DNA from: Metabacillus bambusae
GTDB taxonomy: Bacteria; Bacillota; Bacilli; Bacillales; Bacillaceae
Direction of reading: 5' to 3'
NCBI RefSeq assembly: GCF_017497975.1
Contig: NZ_JAGDEL010000005.1
Span: 186,001-250,000, forward strand
DNA: 64,000 nucleotides
Positions within the stretch are counted from its first letter, which is position 1. The number at the start of each line of letters is the position of its first letter. The notes under the pieces were generated by a model. It did no database searches. It worked only from the letters and a program-made list of their open reading frames with translations, and was not told where the DNA came from. Below, piece by piece: positions 53,591-62,424 of the stretch. The translations under genes were made by a program, and so were the position numbers.

Positions 53591-53778
53591 AATGTGCATT
53601 CCTCCTTGTTTTTATAGATTTTGGTCCGATTCATTAAATCTATTTTTTTGAACCGTAGTATAGTATAAACAGGTTGATAGAAAGATGTGAATGAAAATGG
53701 TATTTTTGTTTATGCCTGATTTTTTTGATAGATTTAGTTATAGAATAAAGAAACTTTCTTTAGTGCATTTACAGTGTG

Positions 53779-53826
53779 GGGGACTGTCCCTACTTTATCA
53801 CGCTAACGGAGTGGGGGACTGTCCCC
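53779..53826. repeat. REP-like direct pair (copies 13 and 14)
   Basis: GGGGACTGTCCCT (53779-53791) and GGGGACTGTCCCC (53814-53826), here in the same orientation. Right end of the cluster. Confidence 0.75.
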
Positions 53827-53857
53827 AATTCCCCAACTAACAAATAAAGCCAAAAAA

Positions 53858-53880
53858 TGCGAGCACCCAGGGCGCTCGCA
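53858..53880. terminator. Bidirectional terminator
   Basis: TGCGAGC / GCTCGCA with a 9-base loop, preceded by AAAAAA and followed by TTTTT. Serves the 47-aa gene on the minus strand. Confidence 0.8.
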
Positions 53881-53883
53881 TTT

Positions 53884-54027
53884 TTATGATGCATATACTT
53901 TTTTTATTTGAGAGATTAGATCCTCTAATAATTCGTTTGTTGTAATATTGTTTGTTTTTTCGCCTTTATCGTGAGCGCGTAACAGAATTTGCAGCAGCTC
54001 TTCTTGTTTTAGCTGACTATCTTTCAT
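53884..54027 (-). CDS. Conserved-looking small protein, 47 aa
   Basis: ATG at 54027 with AAAGGG 8-9 bases upstream and a good terminator immediately after the stop. MKDSQLKQEELLQILLRAHDKGEKTNNITTNELLEDLISQIKKVYAS is helical and acidic at the start and amphipathic at the end; no membrane segment. Looks like a typical small Bacillus protein but I cannot name it. It is transcribed away from ywqB. Confidence 0.6.
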   Translation of the reverse strand: MKDSQLKQEELLQILLRAHDKGEKTNNITTNELLEDLISQIKKVYAS

Positions 54028-54446
54028 ATTTTACAAATCCCTTTCTTTTTTTTACAATTTCAGACAATATGGGACTATTATACTCGCAAACGAAAAATCT
54101 TGCAAGAAAATAATAAATCTAGGTCATGCCTTTTTTAGGTAATACCTACCACTGTAAAATTTAGTATGTTTTTTTGTACGATTCTTACTCATCATTAACT
54201 CAACTTCTTCTCACGAACAAACAATTCGATTGTAGCTTCAATTTTATGTCCCCTGTTTAATCTCGCACTAAACCTTTTTGAACAAAACATTATGAGTTAT
54301 AATAGAAGAATTAGGTTTTTTATTTAAAGAACAGTTTACATTCTTTGTACATAGATTTATGTCTAGCTCTAGCGCCTAGCCTCTCGAGTAAGCTCGAGAT
54401 GTTTAAGTTCGGCCTGAGCTTTTCATATGAAAGGGGTTCATTGTAT
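54028..54446. other. Intergenic with a dispersed palindromic element
   Basis: Divergent promoter region for the 47-aa gene and ywqB. At 54365-54388 AGCTCTAGCGCCTAGCCTCT... matches, on the opposite strand and with two differences in 24 bases, part of the element at 63609-63632. The second arm AGCTCGAGAT follows. An open frame through this element is rejected as the start of ywqB. Confidence 0.55.
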
Positions 54447-56078
54447 ATGCTTGGTCGTGAACTTAGTAAAGAGCTTGTGCTTGGTGCCGGTGAACAAATT
54501 AAACAATTGCTTTCTCATAAGGATGAGGATGATCGGAATTTAATTAAAAAAGGACTCATCTTATTTCGACAAGGCAGTATTTATAATGTGAGCACAACTA
54601 GTCATACTGTTTCAGCAAGGGTTCAGGATGTTACAAGTGTTCAAGTTGAGCTGGATTTAGACGATTTTGTGATGAGTACTTGTACGTGTCCTTCGCATTC
54701 TATTTGCAGGCACCAGATAGCTACTTTCCTTTATGTATATGCAAGTGTTGACCGAGTCGGAACATTTGTAGACCTCTGGAAAGAGGATAAACCGGTCGAT
54801 GATGTGCTTAAATCTGTTCGGAAGGCTAGCTCGTTTTTTAAGCCGGAAAAGGATTATGAAGATTCTTCCTTAGCAAGCTGGATTGCGTTTTTTGATCGTG
54901 AGTATGATGAATGGTATGAGCAGGTTCCTTCAGGACACCAGCTTTTTCAAAGTCTTTTTCATCTGTATTATTCTTCGCTTAAAAAGAAGGCACCTAAGTC
55001 TCCTGAAATGAAGCAATTTTTTATTGTGCAAGCATCGGTGACTGTGTTTTTAAAAATATTGCATCTTATTAATGAGACGAAGCCAACTGACTATATGTTA
55101 CAACATATTATTTATCCATTTATTGATCAGCTGATCGATAATGTTCAAGTAGCGATCCGTGAGATGAAGCGTTACGCATTGCCTTTTGCGCTTGATCCAC
55201 TTTTGGTTGATAGTGTTGAGCGTTTTAGAGAGCTGCTTTATACGAGCAAGCACTACCAGTATGAACGAGGAAACCTTTATCAATTGCTTTGGATTGAGCT
55301 ATTAAGACGTGATAAGTTTATCTCGATTGAGCGCGAATGGCTTGAGGAGCGTCTTGAACAAGAGCTAAGGCTAGGATCAGAGTTTGCAGTGGAAATGGAA
55401 ACGGCATTAATGCATATGGACTTTCTTCAATCCCGTGATGAGCAGATTTTCAGCAATTTGGGTAAACTGACTCCAGCTGCATTGCCATTTACATTTAACT
55501 GGGTTGAAGACATTTTGAAAAAGAAGAATTGGAAGCGCCTTTCAGGTTGGGTTTCATACATGATGAACAGTTCTACAGAATATATAAATAGTTCATTACA
55601 TTTTGACGAAAAACGACAAACGATTCGCTATATGTTGCAATTAATTAAGGAGTATGGAAACGCAACAAAGGATGACCCACTTTTTGAAAAGGCATGTCGT
55701 AAAATGCTGCCATTTAGCTACGCAGAGTATCATGATTTTCTACTTGATAAAGAGCAGTATAGAACGTGGATTGAGCTCCAAACCTTATTAGGATTTTCGC
55801 TGAATGAAATGGATTCCTATGTTTTAAAGGACATTGAAAAAAGTGAGCCAGGTGTGCTTTTGCCGCTTTATGTGAAATCAGTTCAGGATGAAATTGGCAT
55901 GAAAACACGGGAAAATTATAAAATGGCTGTTCGTTACTTAAAACGCATTAAAGCCCAGTATAAAAAGCTGAAAAAAGAAGAAGCGTGGGAAAATTATATC
56001 CAGCATCTTTCAGAGGAGCATAAGCGTCTTCGTGCCTTTAAAGAAGAACTTAAAAAGGGGAAGCTAATTCATGATTAA
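54447..56078 (+). CDS. ywqB: SWIM zinc-finger protein (YwqB-like)
   Basis: 543 residues from the ATG at 54447, preceded by GAAAGGGG; starts further upstream run through a dispersed repeat. Residues ~75-100 hold STCTCPSHSICRHQIA, a SWIM finger (CxC...CxH) that may bind DNA or protein. The remainder is helical and unlike known folds. The stop overlaps the start of the SNF2 helicase by 8 bases, the same pair order as B. subtilis ywqB-ywqA. SWIM proteins paired with SNF2 ATPases are thought to act in DNA repair or chromatin-like remodelling. Confidence 0.85.
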   Translation: MLGRELSKELVLGAGEQIKQLLSHKDEDDRNLIKKGLILFRQGSIYNVSTTSHTVSARVQDVTSVQVELDLDDFVMSTCTCPSHSICRHQIATFLYVYASVDRVGTFVDLWKEDKPVDDVLKSVRKASSFFKPEKDYEDSSLASWIAFFDREYDEWYEQVPSGHQLFQSLFHLYYSSLKKKAPKSPEMKQFFIVQASVTVFLKILHLINETKPTDYMLQHIIYPFIDQLIDNVQVAIREMKRYALPFALDPLLVDSVERFRELLYTSKHYQYERGNLYQLLWIELLRRDKFISIEREWLEERLEQELRLGSEFAVEMETALMHMDFLQSRDEQIFSNLGKLTPAALPFTFNWVEDILKKKNWKRLSGWVSYMMNSSTEYINSSLHFDEKRQTIRYMLQLIKEYGNATKDDPLFEKACRKMLPFSYAEYHDFLLDKEQYRTWIELQTLLGFSLNEMDSYVLKDIEKSEPGVLLPLYVKSVQDEIGMKTRENYKMAVRYLKRIKAQYKKLKKEEAWENYIQHLSEEHKRLRAFKEELKKGKLIHD

Positions 56079-58827
56079 TACGGTTAACATTGTCGTTCAT
56101 GCGGAGCAAATTGAGGATTATCATTTTTATGTGTATTGTACATCAGAGCATGATGACAGCCCATTAGAAATTGCTGAATTTACCCGCTACCTTTTCACCT
56201 GGCATGAGTCCTCCTTTTATGGAACAAATTTAGAAGACATTAGCTATATTGGGATGCCCGCGGTGCAGCTGTCGCCATGGATGATGGTCGAGTTGCTTGG
56301 AAAAGAAACGTATAATTCGCTTGCGACAATCACGTTATCAGAGGATGCACAAAAACTAGCGAATGAGGCACACACCATCTATGAGCTGATTGCAAATGGG
56401 CAATATGCTCCTGATTTTGCAGGCTGGAAGCAAGGTGTGACGCGCTTTAAGGATACTGAAAACCAATTAGAGGGCTTCGCGTTAGAGTGGTTCTCAGCTG
56501 CACTTACTGACTTAATTAACAGGGATCGTGTTCTACATGATGCCTGGTCTGATATTGTCAATGCCTATCCAGTCTTAACAACCTTCCAAGGGCATTTTAT
56601 TGATGAGACAGATTTCCACGAGAAAATTGGCTGGCATATCGATGATACACCATTTACTGTAGGCCTTCGGTTAAATGAACCAGAATTAGATGGGGATGAG
56701 TGGCAGCTTGAAATCCTTATTCGCAGCAAGGCGAATGAGGATGAAATTGTCCACTATCAAGGTGAGCTCCCGAAAAAATGGCTTCCTTATCAACACAAAA
56801 TTGAACGTGAGCAGGAGCGCTTTTCCGAGATTGTGCCTTGGTTAAGCTTTCAAACCGGGACGACATTTGTTACAGAGGATGAGGCGTGGTTGTTTTTAAC
56901 AGATGCTAGTGAAACACTCATTAATATGGGAGTGGAAATCTTGCTTCCATCATGGTGGCAGATTGTTAAGGAATCTCAGCTTATGCTTAAAGCAAAGGTC
57001 TCGTCTTCTCCACGTGGACAGTCCTTTGTTGGGATGAATTCACTGATTGATTTTAATTGGCGCTTTGCAACAAATGGTGTGGAAATGAGTGAAGAGGAAT
57101 TTCTAGAGCTTGTTTCACAGCAGCGTCGCCTTGTTAATTTCAGAGGGCAATGGATTAAGCTTGATCCCGCATTTATTAAGCAGGTCCAGGCAATTTTGAA
57201 AAAGGCTGACCGGGAAGGCATGCATCTTTCAGATATTTTGCATCAGGAGCTAACTGCAAAGGATGTAAATGCTGATGACGATGAGGTGCTTGATACACGT
57301 GCCTTTGCCAATATTCAAATTGAGCTAAATCAGCAAATGAGAGGAATGCTTAAAAAGCTTACAGATACAAGTGAGCTGCCTACCCATGCTATTCCTGACG
57401 AATTCCTTGGCACATTACGTCCCTATCAGCAAAACGGTGTTGATTGGCTGTTATTTTTACGGAGTGTTTCCTTTGGAGCTTGTTTAGCAGATGATATGGG
57501 TCTTGGGAAAACGATTCAAATGATTGCGTATTTTTCATATGTATTGGATAAAGAGCAGCCTGAACAGCCTGCGCTCATCATTGCGCCAACATCTGTGCTC
57601 GGAAACTGGCAGAAGGAATTTGAGAAGTTTGCTCCACATCTACGTGTGAAGCTTCATTATGGAGCAAATCGTGCCAAGGGAGAAAGGTTTAATCCGTCAA
57701 TCAAGGACGCAGATGTTGTATTAACCTCGTACGGATTGTCACATGCTGATTTTGAGGAGATTTCAGCGATTACATGGAGTACGATTTGTCTAGATGAAGC
57801 ACAAAATATTAAAAATGCTCATACAAAGCAATCACGGGCAATTCGTAAGCTGCGTGGTCAGCATCATATCGCATTAACTGGTACACCTATGGAAAATCGC
57901 TTAACTGAGCTTTGGTCAATTTATGATTTCCTTAATCGCGGTTATTTAGGAAGCTTGCACAGCTTTCATAAACGCTATGTATTACCGATTGAAAAGGAAC
58001 GTAATGTTGAACAAATTGAACAGCTGCAACGTTATATTAAACCATTTTTGCTTAGAAGAACGAAACGTGATGAACAGGTTGCATTAAATCTCCCTGAGAA
58101 GCAAGAGCAAAAGGAATATATCCCATTATCGATCGAGCAAGCCTCACTTTACGAGCAGCTTGTTAAAGATACATTTGAACAAGTAACAGCACTTGCAGGG
58201 ATGCAGCGAAAGGCATTAATTCTAAAAATGCTTGGAAAGCTAAAGCAAATTTGTAATCACCCTGCATTATATTTAAAAGAGCAGCAGCCTAAGCAGCTTG
58301 TTACACGGTCCCATAAAATTGAGAAGCTCGTTGAATTAACGACAAATATTCGTGAACAGCAGGAAAGCTGTCTTATTTTCACTCAATACATTGGCATGGG
58401 TGAAATGATGAAAGGCTTGCTTGAAAAGGAATTTGGGGAAAAAGTGTTATTTTTAAACGGAAGTGTGATGAAGGCTGAACGTGATCGTATGGTTGAATCC
58501 TTTCAAAATAAGGACTATCCATTCTTAATTCTTTCATTAAAGGCTGGCGGAACCGGATTAAATTTAACAGCCGCTAATCATGTCATTCATTATGATCGCT
58601 GGTGGAATCCAGCCGTTGAAAACCAGGCAACAGACCGGGCTTATCGTATTGGTCAAGATCGATTTGTCCACGTCCATAAGCTCATTACAACTGGTACAAT
58701 TGAAGAAAAAATTGATGAAATGCTAGAAAAAAAGCAATCTTTAAACGATGAAATTATCCAAAGTGAAAATTGGATCACTGAGCTTTCTGCTGATGAACTT
58801 GAAGAGCTCTTTACCTTGTCGATTTAG
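56071..58827 (+). CDS. ywqA: SNF2-family helicase (YwqA-like)
   Basis: 918 residues. N-terminal ~430 residues are a bacterial SNF2 accessory domain; then LRPYQQNGVDWLLFL, Walker A DDMGLGKTIQ, DEAQ box LDEAQNIKN, LTGTPMENRL, and in the C-terminal lobe LSLKAGGTGLNLTAANHVIHYDRWWNP and QATDRAYRIGQ. An ATP-dependent translocase on DNA, of the RapA/YwqA class. Translationally coupled to the SWIM protein. GGGGAAG site before the ATG. Confidence 0.95.
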   Translation: MINTVNIVVHAEQIEDYHFYVYCTSEHDDSPLEIAEFTRYLFTWHESSFYGTNLEDISYIGMPAVQLSPWMMVELLGKETYNSLATITLSEDAQKLANEAHTIYELIANGQYAPDFAGWKQGVTRFKDTENQLEGFALEWFSAALTDLINRDRVLHDAWSDIVNAYPVLTTFQGHFIDETDFHEKIGWHIDDTPFTVGLRLNEPELDGDEWQLEILIRSKANEDEIVHYQGELPKKWLPYQHKIEREQERFSEIVPWLSFQTGTTFVTEDEAWLFLTDASETLINMGVEILLPSWWQIVKESQLMLKAKVSSSPRGQSFVGMNSLIDFNWRFATNGVEMSEEEFLELVSQQRRLVNFRGQWIKLDPAFIKQVQAILKKADREGMHLSDILHQELTAKDVNADDDEVLDTRAFANIQIELNQQMRGMLKKLTDTSELPTHAIPDEFLGTLRPYQQNGVDWLLFLRSVSFGACLADDMGLGKTIQMIAYFSYVLDKEQPEQPALIIAPTSVLGNWQKEFEKFAPHLRVKLHYGANRAKGERFNPSIKDADVVLTSYGLSHADFEEISAITWSTICLDEAQNIKNAHTKQSRAIRKLRGQHHIALTGTPMENRLTELWSIYDFLNRGYLGSLHSFHKRYVLPIEKERNVEQIEQLQRYIKPFLLRRTKRDEQVALNLPEKQEQKEYIPLSIEQASLYEQLVKDTFEQVTALAGMQRKALILKMLGKLKQICNHPALYLKEQQPKQLVTRSHKIEKLVELTTNIREQQESCLIFTQYIGMGEMMKGLLEKEFGEKVLFLNGSVMKAERDRMVESFQNKDYPFLILSLKAGGTGLNLTAANHVIHYDRWWNPAVENQATDRAYRIGQDRFVHVHKLITTGTIEEKIDEMLEKKQSLNDEIIQSENWITELSADELEELFTLSI

Positions 58828-58939
58828 TCTTGTCGGAAAAACCAGAAAAATGTCGAATAGTCGATAAATTCGATAAATCGCAGATAAATTGATCATTATC
58901 GTTGATAAATCAGATTGTTTTATTAAAGGGGTACTTGCA

Positions 58940-59038
58940 ATGGCAGCAAAGCAGAAAAAAGTAAAGAAAATAGAGGAAAAAAAAGCCCCACAATGGGAGA
59001 AGCTAGTTAAGCTAATTGAAAAGAAGGTTTCGAAGTAG
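58940..59038 (+). CDS. Basic microprotein, 32 aa
   Basis: ATG at 58940 with AAAGGGG 8 bases upstream, stop directly before a good terminator. MAAKQKKVKKIEEKKAPQWEKLVKLIEKKVSK is extremely lysine-rich with a predicted C-terminal amphipathic helix. It lies downstream of ywqA on the same strand and is likely co-transcribed. May bind nucleic acid by charge; not recognised. Confidence 0.5.
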   Translation: MAAKQKKVKKIEEKKAPQWEKLVKLIEKKVSK

Positions 59039-59040
59039 AG

Positions 59041-59068
59041 CGGCAGTTTTGTAACTGTCGTTTTTTTA
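59041..59068 (+). terminator. Terminator after ywqA and the 32-aa gene
   Basis: Arms CGGCAGTT / AACTGTCG with a 4-base loop and TTTTTTT on the plus strand. Confidence 0.8.
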
Positions 59069-59072
59069 TACT

Positions 59073-59423
59073 CTATACTTCGAGACGCTTTTCAATATTG
59101 TTAATTTTAGTATCGTGGATCCCTGTTTTCCCGCTTAGGAACTCAACATCTGTTTTGATTTTAAAGGCATCGCGATGCTGTTCAAGTTCTGATTCAATTT
59201 TCACGAAATGACTTCTGAATTCAGTAGCATTCTGTTTAACCGTAAGAACTAAGTTTTCTTGATTTTTTTCTAGTTTATCCATTCGTCCCTCTAAGCTATC
59301 CATTCGTCTTTCTAGGCTGTCCATTCTTCCATCTAAACTATCCTTTAGCTCGCCAATCCCCTTTGATAAAAGAGCAAATTGTTGGTTCATCTGACTCATA
59401 AATGATTCCAATAATTCTTCCAT
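59073..59423 (-). CDS. Coiled-coil protein, 116 aa
   Basis: AAAGGAGGTGA before the ATG at 59423. Heptad coiled coil throughout, with a seven-residue repeat RMDSLER/RMDSLEG/RMDKLEK around residues 33-55. Similar in kind to the 102-residue gene at 42431: both have a leading MEE, a short hydrophobic helix, then repeats that could arise by slippage. Probably oligomeric, function unknown. Confidence 0.6.
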   Translation of the reverse strand: MEELLESFMSQMNQQFALLSKGIGELKDSLDGRMDSLERRMDSLEGRMDKLEKNQENLVLTVKQNATEFRSHFVKIESELEQHRDAFKIKTDVEFLSGKTGIHDTKINNIEKRLEV

Positions 59424-59472
59424 TTATGTCACCTCCTTTTATCTGTATTATATCATTCTCATCAAAAAAAAT

Positions 59473-59508
59473 CGGCTGATTACTCTGGTCGATACGAGCA
59501 ACCAGCCG
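59473..59508 (-). terminator. Terminator after ssbB
   Basis: Arms CGGCTG / CAGCCG extended inward by TGGTT pairing, 24-base loop, TTTTTTTT on the minus strand. Confidence 0.65.
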
Positions 59509-59567
59509 CTAAACTGAGGATTTAAGGGGATACCATTGATTTTCTCTTATGCAGAAATAGGTGAAGC

Positions 59568-59915
59568 TTAACTTTCTTGTTCAACTAGTTCACGGGGTTT
59601 TCCACTCATAAAGCGAACGGAATCAGCCACAACTTCAGTAACGTATACACGAGTTCGTTCTGCATTTTCATAGCTTCGCGTCTGAATTCTTCCTGTTACA
59701 CCTACAATTGAACCTTTACGGCAGTAATTTGCTGTGTTTTCTGCTGTTCGTCGCCAGACAGAGCAATTCACAAAATCTGTATCAATTTCTCCAGCAGCAT
59801 TGCGAAATTGTCGACTTACAGCAAGGGTGATGTTTGCAACTGGCGCTCCATCTGCTGTATAACGAATTTCCGGATCTTTTGTTAGTCTGCCTACTAATAT
59901 GACTTGGTTGATCAC
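59568..59915 (-). CDS. ssbB: Single-stranded DNA-binding protein SsbB
   Basis: 115 residues from a GTG at 59915 with GGAGGAACGAA before it. OB-fold start [19 protein letters not shown] and [35 protein letters not shown]. It lacks the acidic DDIPF tail of SsbA, so it is the competence-specific paralogue, which coats incoming single-stranded DNA and protects it. A paired AT-box fitting ComK lies 68-111 bases upstream, and a ComK-family gene is present at 11.6 kb. Same neighbourhood as in B. subtilis (ywpH). Confidence 0.92.
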   Translation of the reverse strand: MINQVILVGRLTKDPEIRYTADGAPVANITLAVSRQFRNAAGEIDTDFVNCSVWRRTAENTANYCRKGSIVGVTGRIQTRSYENAERTRVYVTEVVADSVRFMSGKPRELVEQES

Positions 59916-59982
59916 TTCGTTCCTCCTTTCATTTCATGTACAAGTGTATTGTAGTAGACTTTAATAGATTGGAAAAACGAGT

Positions 59983-60026
59983 AAAAATTCGTTTTGCATT
60001 TCAACTGATTAACGAAACGATTTTTC
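59983..60026 (-). promoter_or_regulatory. ComK-box candidate (two AT-boxes, 18 bp apart)
   Basis: First box AAAAATTCGTTTT (59983-59995, perfect AAAA-N5-TTTT), second GAAACGATTTTTC (60014-60026, one mismatch in each half), separated by exactly 18 bases, one of the three spacings (8, 18, 31) used by ComK. Located upstream of ssbB. Confidence 0.65.
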
Positions 60027-60093
60027 TTCTTAGCAGTTTTTGCATTTTTAAAAATATTTGCCTATTGTTTCAGCAATTTTCAACCTTTTTCCG

Positions 60094-60510
60094 TTAATTT
60101 TGTATGTCAGTTAATGGCTGAAGAGAATTCACAATGTATGATAAATGATTATCATTAGAGAAGCTTATGCTTTGTAGAATTGCTTGAAAGGATAGAGAAT
60201 GTATGACCTCATTTTCAAGAGGTGCTTCTATGTAGTGTTGTTCTGTCTCATTCCAAGTATAGTATTGAATTGATAGATTTCTTTGGTTTAATTGAAAGAC
60301 AATGCGTAAAAGGTTATTGTGATCTGTGGTTTCATATTGGATCTCAACGATCGCATGCAGTGGGACATGGAAATGATGATATTTTGATTTACCATGGTTA
60401 TAATCACCTATCCTTAAAATGACCAAATCTTGCGTAGCTGTCTCCTTTACTTTAAAAGAATCCATTTTTTTCTGTTTTAAATAAAGACACTTTAGTTTAA
60501 ATTCAATCAT
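60094..60510 (-). CDS. Hypothetical protein, 138 aa (YwpG position)
   Basis: From the ATG at 60510 (AAGAGG upstream); an in-frame ATG 45 bases earlier lies before this site. MIEFKLKCLYLKQKKMDSFKVKETATQDLVILRIGDYNHGKSKYHHFHVPLHAIVEIQYE (quoted here only as a layout of strands: ATQDLVILRIGDY, YHHFHVPLHAIVEI) is a beta-rich soluble domain. It occupies the place of ywpG between ssbB and ywpF in B. subtilis, but I am not sure of homology. No catalytic motif seen. Confidence 0.55.
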   Translation of the reverse strand: MIEFKLKCLYLKQKKMDSFKVKETATQDLVILRIGDYNHGKSKYHHFHVPLHAIVEIQYETTDHNNLLRIVFQLNQRNLSIQYYTWNETEQHYIEAPLENEVIHSLSFQAILQSISFSNDNHLSYIVNSLQPLTDIQN

Positions 60511-60673
60511 TCTATAACCTCTTTTCAAATAATTTACATTGTAAGTATATTCCATTGTTAAGATTTTCTAAATTTATCCATGTGTGATATTAGGTAGAAT
60601 TTGACGAATTTTAAGGGAAATTTAACATTCATCTCGTTATTTCTTCATATTTTTCCATTATTCTCTAAATAGG

Positions 60674-60724
60674 TCTAAATATCTATTCTCGTTCGATTTT
60701 TGAACGATTCTAAATATGTTCTCA
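60674..60724. promoter_or_regulatory. Candidate operator of the XRE regulator
   Basis: Two near-direct repeats TCTAAATATCTATTCTC (60674-60690) and TCTAAATATGTTCTC (60710-60724) flank an inverted repeat CGTTC-N7-GAACG (60690-60706). Lies 40-90 bases before the XRE gene, so autoregulation is plausible. Confidence 0.45.
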
Positions 60725-60764
60725 TTCAAAACATTTAGAAATAAGAGAGGTTGGTATTGATTTT

Positions 60765-61175
60765 ATGAAAGAGCTAAAGAAATTCAAAATGAATATGAAA
60801 TTTTATCGTGAACGCAAGGGCTGGTCACAAGAACAGTTAGCGGAAAAAATCAATGTATCTCGGCCCGTAATAACGCGCCTTGAAACAGGTGAACAAGAGC
60901 CTGCCTTATCTTACTTACTACTTTTAAGTAAGGAATTCTCTGTTAGCATTGATCATCTTATTGGCAGAGACCAGGTAACAGATGATTTGCTTTACGAGGT
61001 TTATGGTGACTATGGTAACGAACATTCCATTTCACAAATTATCGATTATTTAATTAAGCAACCAAAAGTGTCTACAAGTTTGCAGCAGCTTATATATGCA
61101 AAACCAAGGGAGAGGAAGTTAATTGAAGATATTCTGATTACCGTAATTGAAAAGTCAACGAAAAGGTTAGAGTAG
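60765..61175 (+). CDS. XRE-family transcriptional regulator
   Basis: 136 residues. Helix-turn-helix ~13-60: RERKGWSQEQLAEKINVSRPVITRLETGEQEPALSYLLLLSKEF (core SQEQLAEKINVSRPVITRLE), like Cro/cI and SinR-type domains, then SIDHLIGRD and a ~75-residue helical tail (TDDLLYEVYGDYGNE, IIDYLIKQPKVSTSL) that may dimerise or sense. Stand-alone gene between ssbB and ywpF; possible operators lie directly upstream. Targets unknown. Confidence 0.8.
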   Translation: MKELKKFKMNMKFYRERKGWSQEQLAEKINVSRPVITRLETGEQEPALSYLLLLSKEFSVSIDHLIGRDQVTDDLLYEVYGDYGNEHSISQIIDYLIKQPKVSTSLQQLIYAKPRERKLIEDILITVIEKSTKRLE

Positions 61176-61263
61176 CTAGCACTTTTTTGAACCAATTTTC
61201 ATTGAAGTTTTGTATCATCCTTCATATGGTATAATAAAGAAAAATGAGCTGACGAGGGTGATA

Positions 61264-61707
61264 ATGATGAAGACGTTCAAGCTTGTAGGCTTAAAAATTG
61301 AACAAGAGGCTTCGAAGGAGAAAACAATCAAAGAGATTCCGTTAGAGGACGGGCTAGTCCTTAACAGAGAGGATGGCGAAAACTCTTGGTTAATTGAAGC
61401 ATTAATTTCTAAGGATCTACAACCGTTTTTTGAAAAATTGTTTGACGCCCAGACAAAAATTAGAGCGTTTGTTACTATTTCTAAAAAAAGTAATGCACCC
61501 GCTCAAATCATTGCAAAGGTTCGAACATTAACACCACTTGATCAACACTTATCAATTTTATTAGATGGTCGATTACTGACATCAAGACCTATCCATGATC
61601 CAGAGGAGCTACTTCGTTCCTTAATGGGACAAGGTTTATCAGGGGATAGCCTAATTGAGGCATTTTCAGGAAATGTTCACCAGCGTAAGGAAACGACGAA
61701 GTTATGA
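61264..61707 (+). CDS. ywpF: YwpF family protein
   Basis: 147 residues from the ATG at 61264 (GAGGGTG upstream; the next codon is also ATG). MMKTFKLVGLKIEQEASKE, LEDGLVLNREDGENSWLIEALI and RAFVTISKKSNAPAQIIAKV follow the YwpF-like family. Function unknown; soluble. In B. subtilis ywpF is close to ssbB as here. Its own terminator follows. Confidence 0.8.
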   Translation: MMKTFKLVGLKIEQEASKEKTIKEIPLEDGLVLNREDGENSWLIEALISKDLQPFFEKLFDAQTKIRAFVTISKKSNAPAQIIAKVRTLTPLDQHLSILLDGRLLTSRPIHDPEELLRSLMGQGLSGDSLIEAFSGNVHQRKETTKL

Positions 61708-61716
61708 TGTCTTTAG

Positions 61717-61754
61717 AGGCTGCACAATGAGGTTTGTTGTGAAGCCTTTTTTTC
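61717..61754 (+). terminator. Terminator after ywpF
   Basis: AGGCT...AGCCT with inner CACAA/TTGTTG pairing and TTTTTTT on the plus strand. Confidence 0.65.
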
Positions 61755-61763
61755 TATAAAAAA

Positions 61764-61790
61764 ACTCGGAACGCTGTCTTCGCTCCGAGT
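61764..61790 (-). terminator. Terminator after cotJC
   Basis: Perfect 7-bp arms ACTCGGA / TCCGAGT with extra CG/CG pairing inside, TTTTTTT on the minus strand. Directly past the cotJC stop. Confidence 0.8.
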
Positions 61791-61797
61791 AAACTCA

Positions 61798-62367
61798 TTA
61801 AAATATCTTCTTCTTATCACGTTCATCTTTTAATATTTCCACCGCTTCTCTAAATCGTTGGGAGTGAACAATTTCACGTTCTCTTAAAAAGGCAAGGCTA
61901 TCATTTAGATCAGGGTCATCTGAGATATTAATGATCCATTGATATGTAGCTCTTGCCTTTTCTTCTGCGGCAATATCCTCATATAGATCAGCAATTGGAT
62001 CCCCTTTTGCTTGGATATAGGTTGCCGTAAATGGCACACCTGCTGCATTGTGATAAAACAAGGCAGAGTCATGGTCAACATAGTGAGGAGCGAGACCTGC
62101 TGCTTTTAATTGCTCTGGTGTTGCATCCTTTGTTAGCTTATAGACCATCGTTGCGATCATTTCTAAATGAGCAAATTCCTCTGTTCCGATATCATTTAAT
62201 AAGCCGATAACTTTACTTGGAATTGTATAGCGCTGATTTAAATAACGTAATGCTGCAGCTAATTCTCCGTCTGCACCACCATATTGCTCAATTAAATATT
62301 TTGCAAGAGTTGGATTACACGTACTCACCTTTACGGGGTATTGGAGCTTTTTTTCGTATACCCACAT
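61798..62367 (-). CDS. cotJC: Spore coat protein CotJC, manganese-catalase-like
   Basis: 189 residues from the ATG at 62367, at 8 bases from GAGGAG; an ATG two codons upstream is too close. MWVYEKKLQYPVKV and Mn-catalase four-helix motifs: YGGADGELAAALRYLNQ, GTEEFAHLEMIATMVY, DIAAEEKARATYQW and REREIVHSQRFREA (Glu/His ligands of the di-manganese site). In B. subtilis it is part of the inner coat, made under sigma-E in the mother cell, and probably destroys peroxide. Third gene of cotJABC. Confidence 0.94.
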   Translation of the reverse strand: MWVYEKKLQYPVKVSTCNPTLAKYLIEQYGGADGELAAALRYLNQRYTIPSKVIGLLNDIGTEEFAHLEMIATMVYKLTKDATPEQLKAAGLAPHYVDHDSALFYHNAAGVPFTATYIQAKGDPIADLYEDIAAEEKARATYQWIINISDDPDLNDSLAFLREREIVHSQRFREAVEILKDERDKKKIF

Positions 62368-62424
62368 GTTCATCTCTCCTCTCGTATGAAAAGGATCGGA
62401 ACATCGCCGATCCTTAATTTGTCT

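Noticed and set aside
58858-58915. Five GATAAAT heptamers between ywqA and the 32-aa gene
   Set aside because: Spacing is irregular and such AT-rich heptamers are easily produced by chance; no regulator is suggested.
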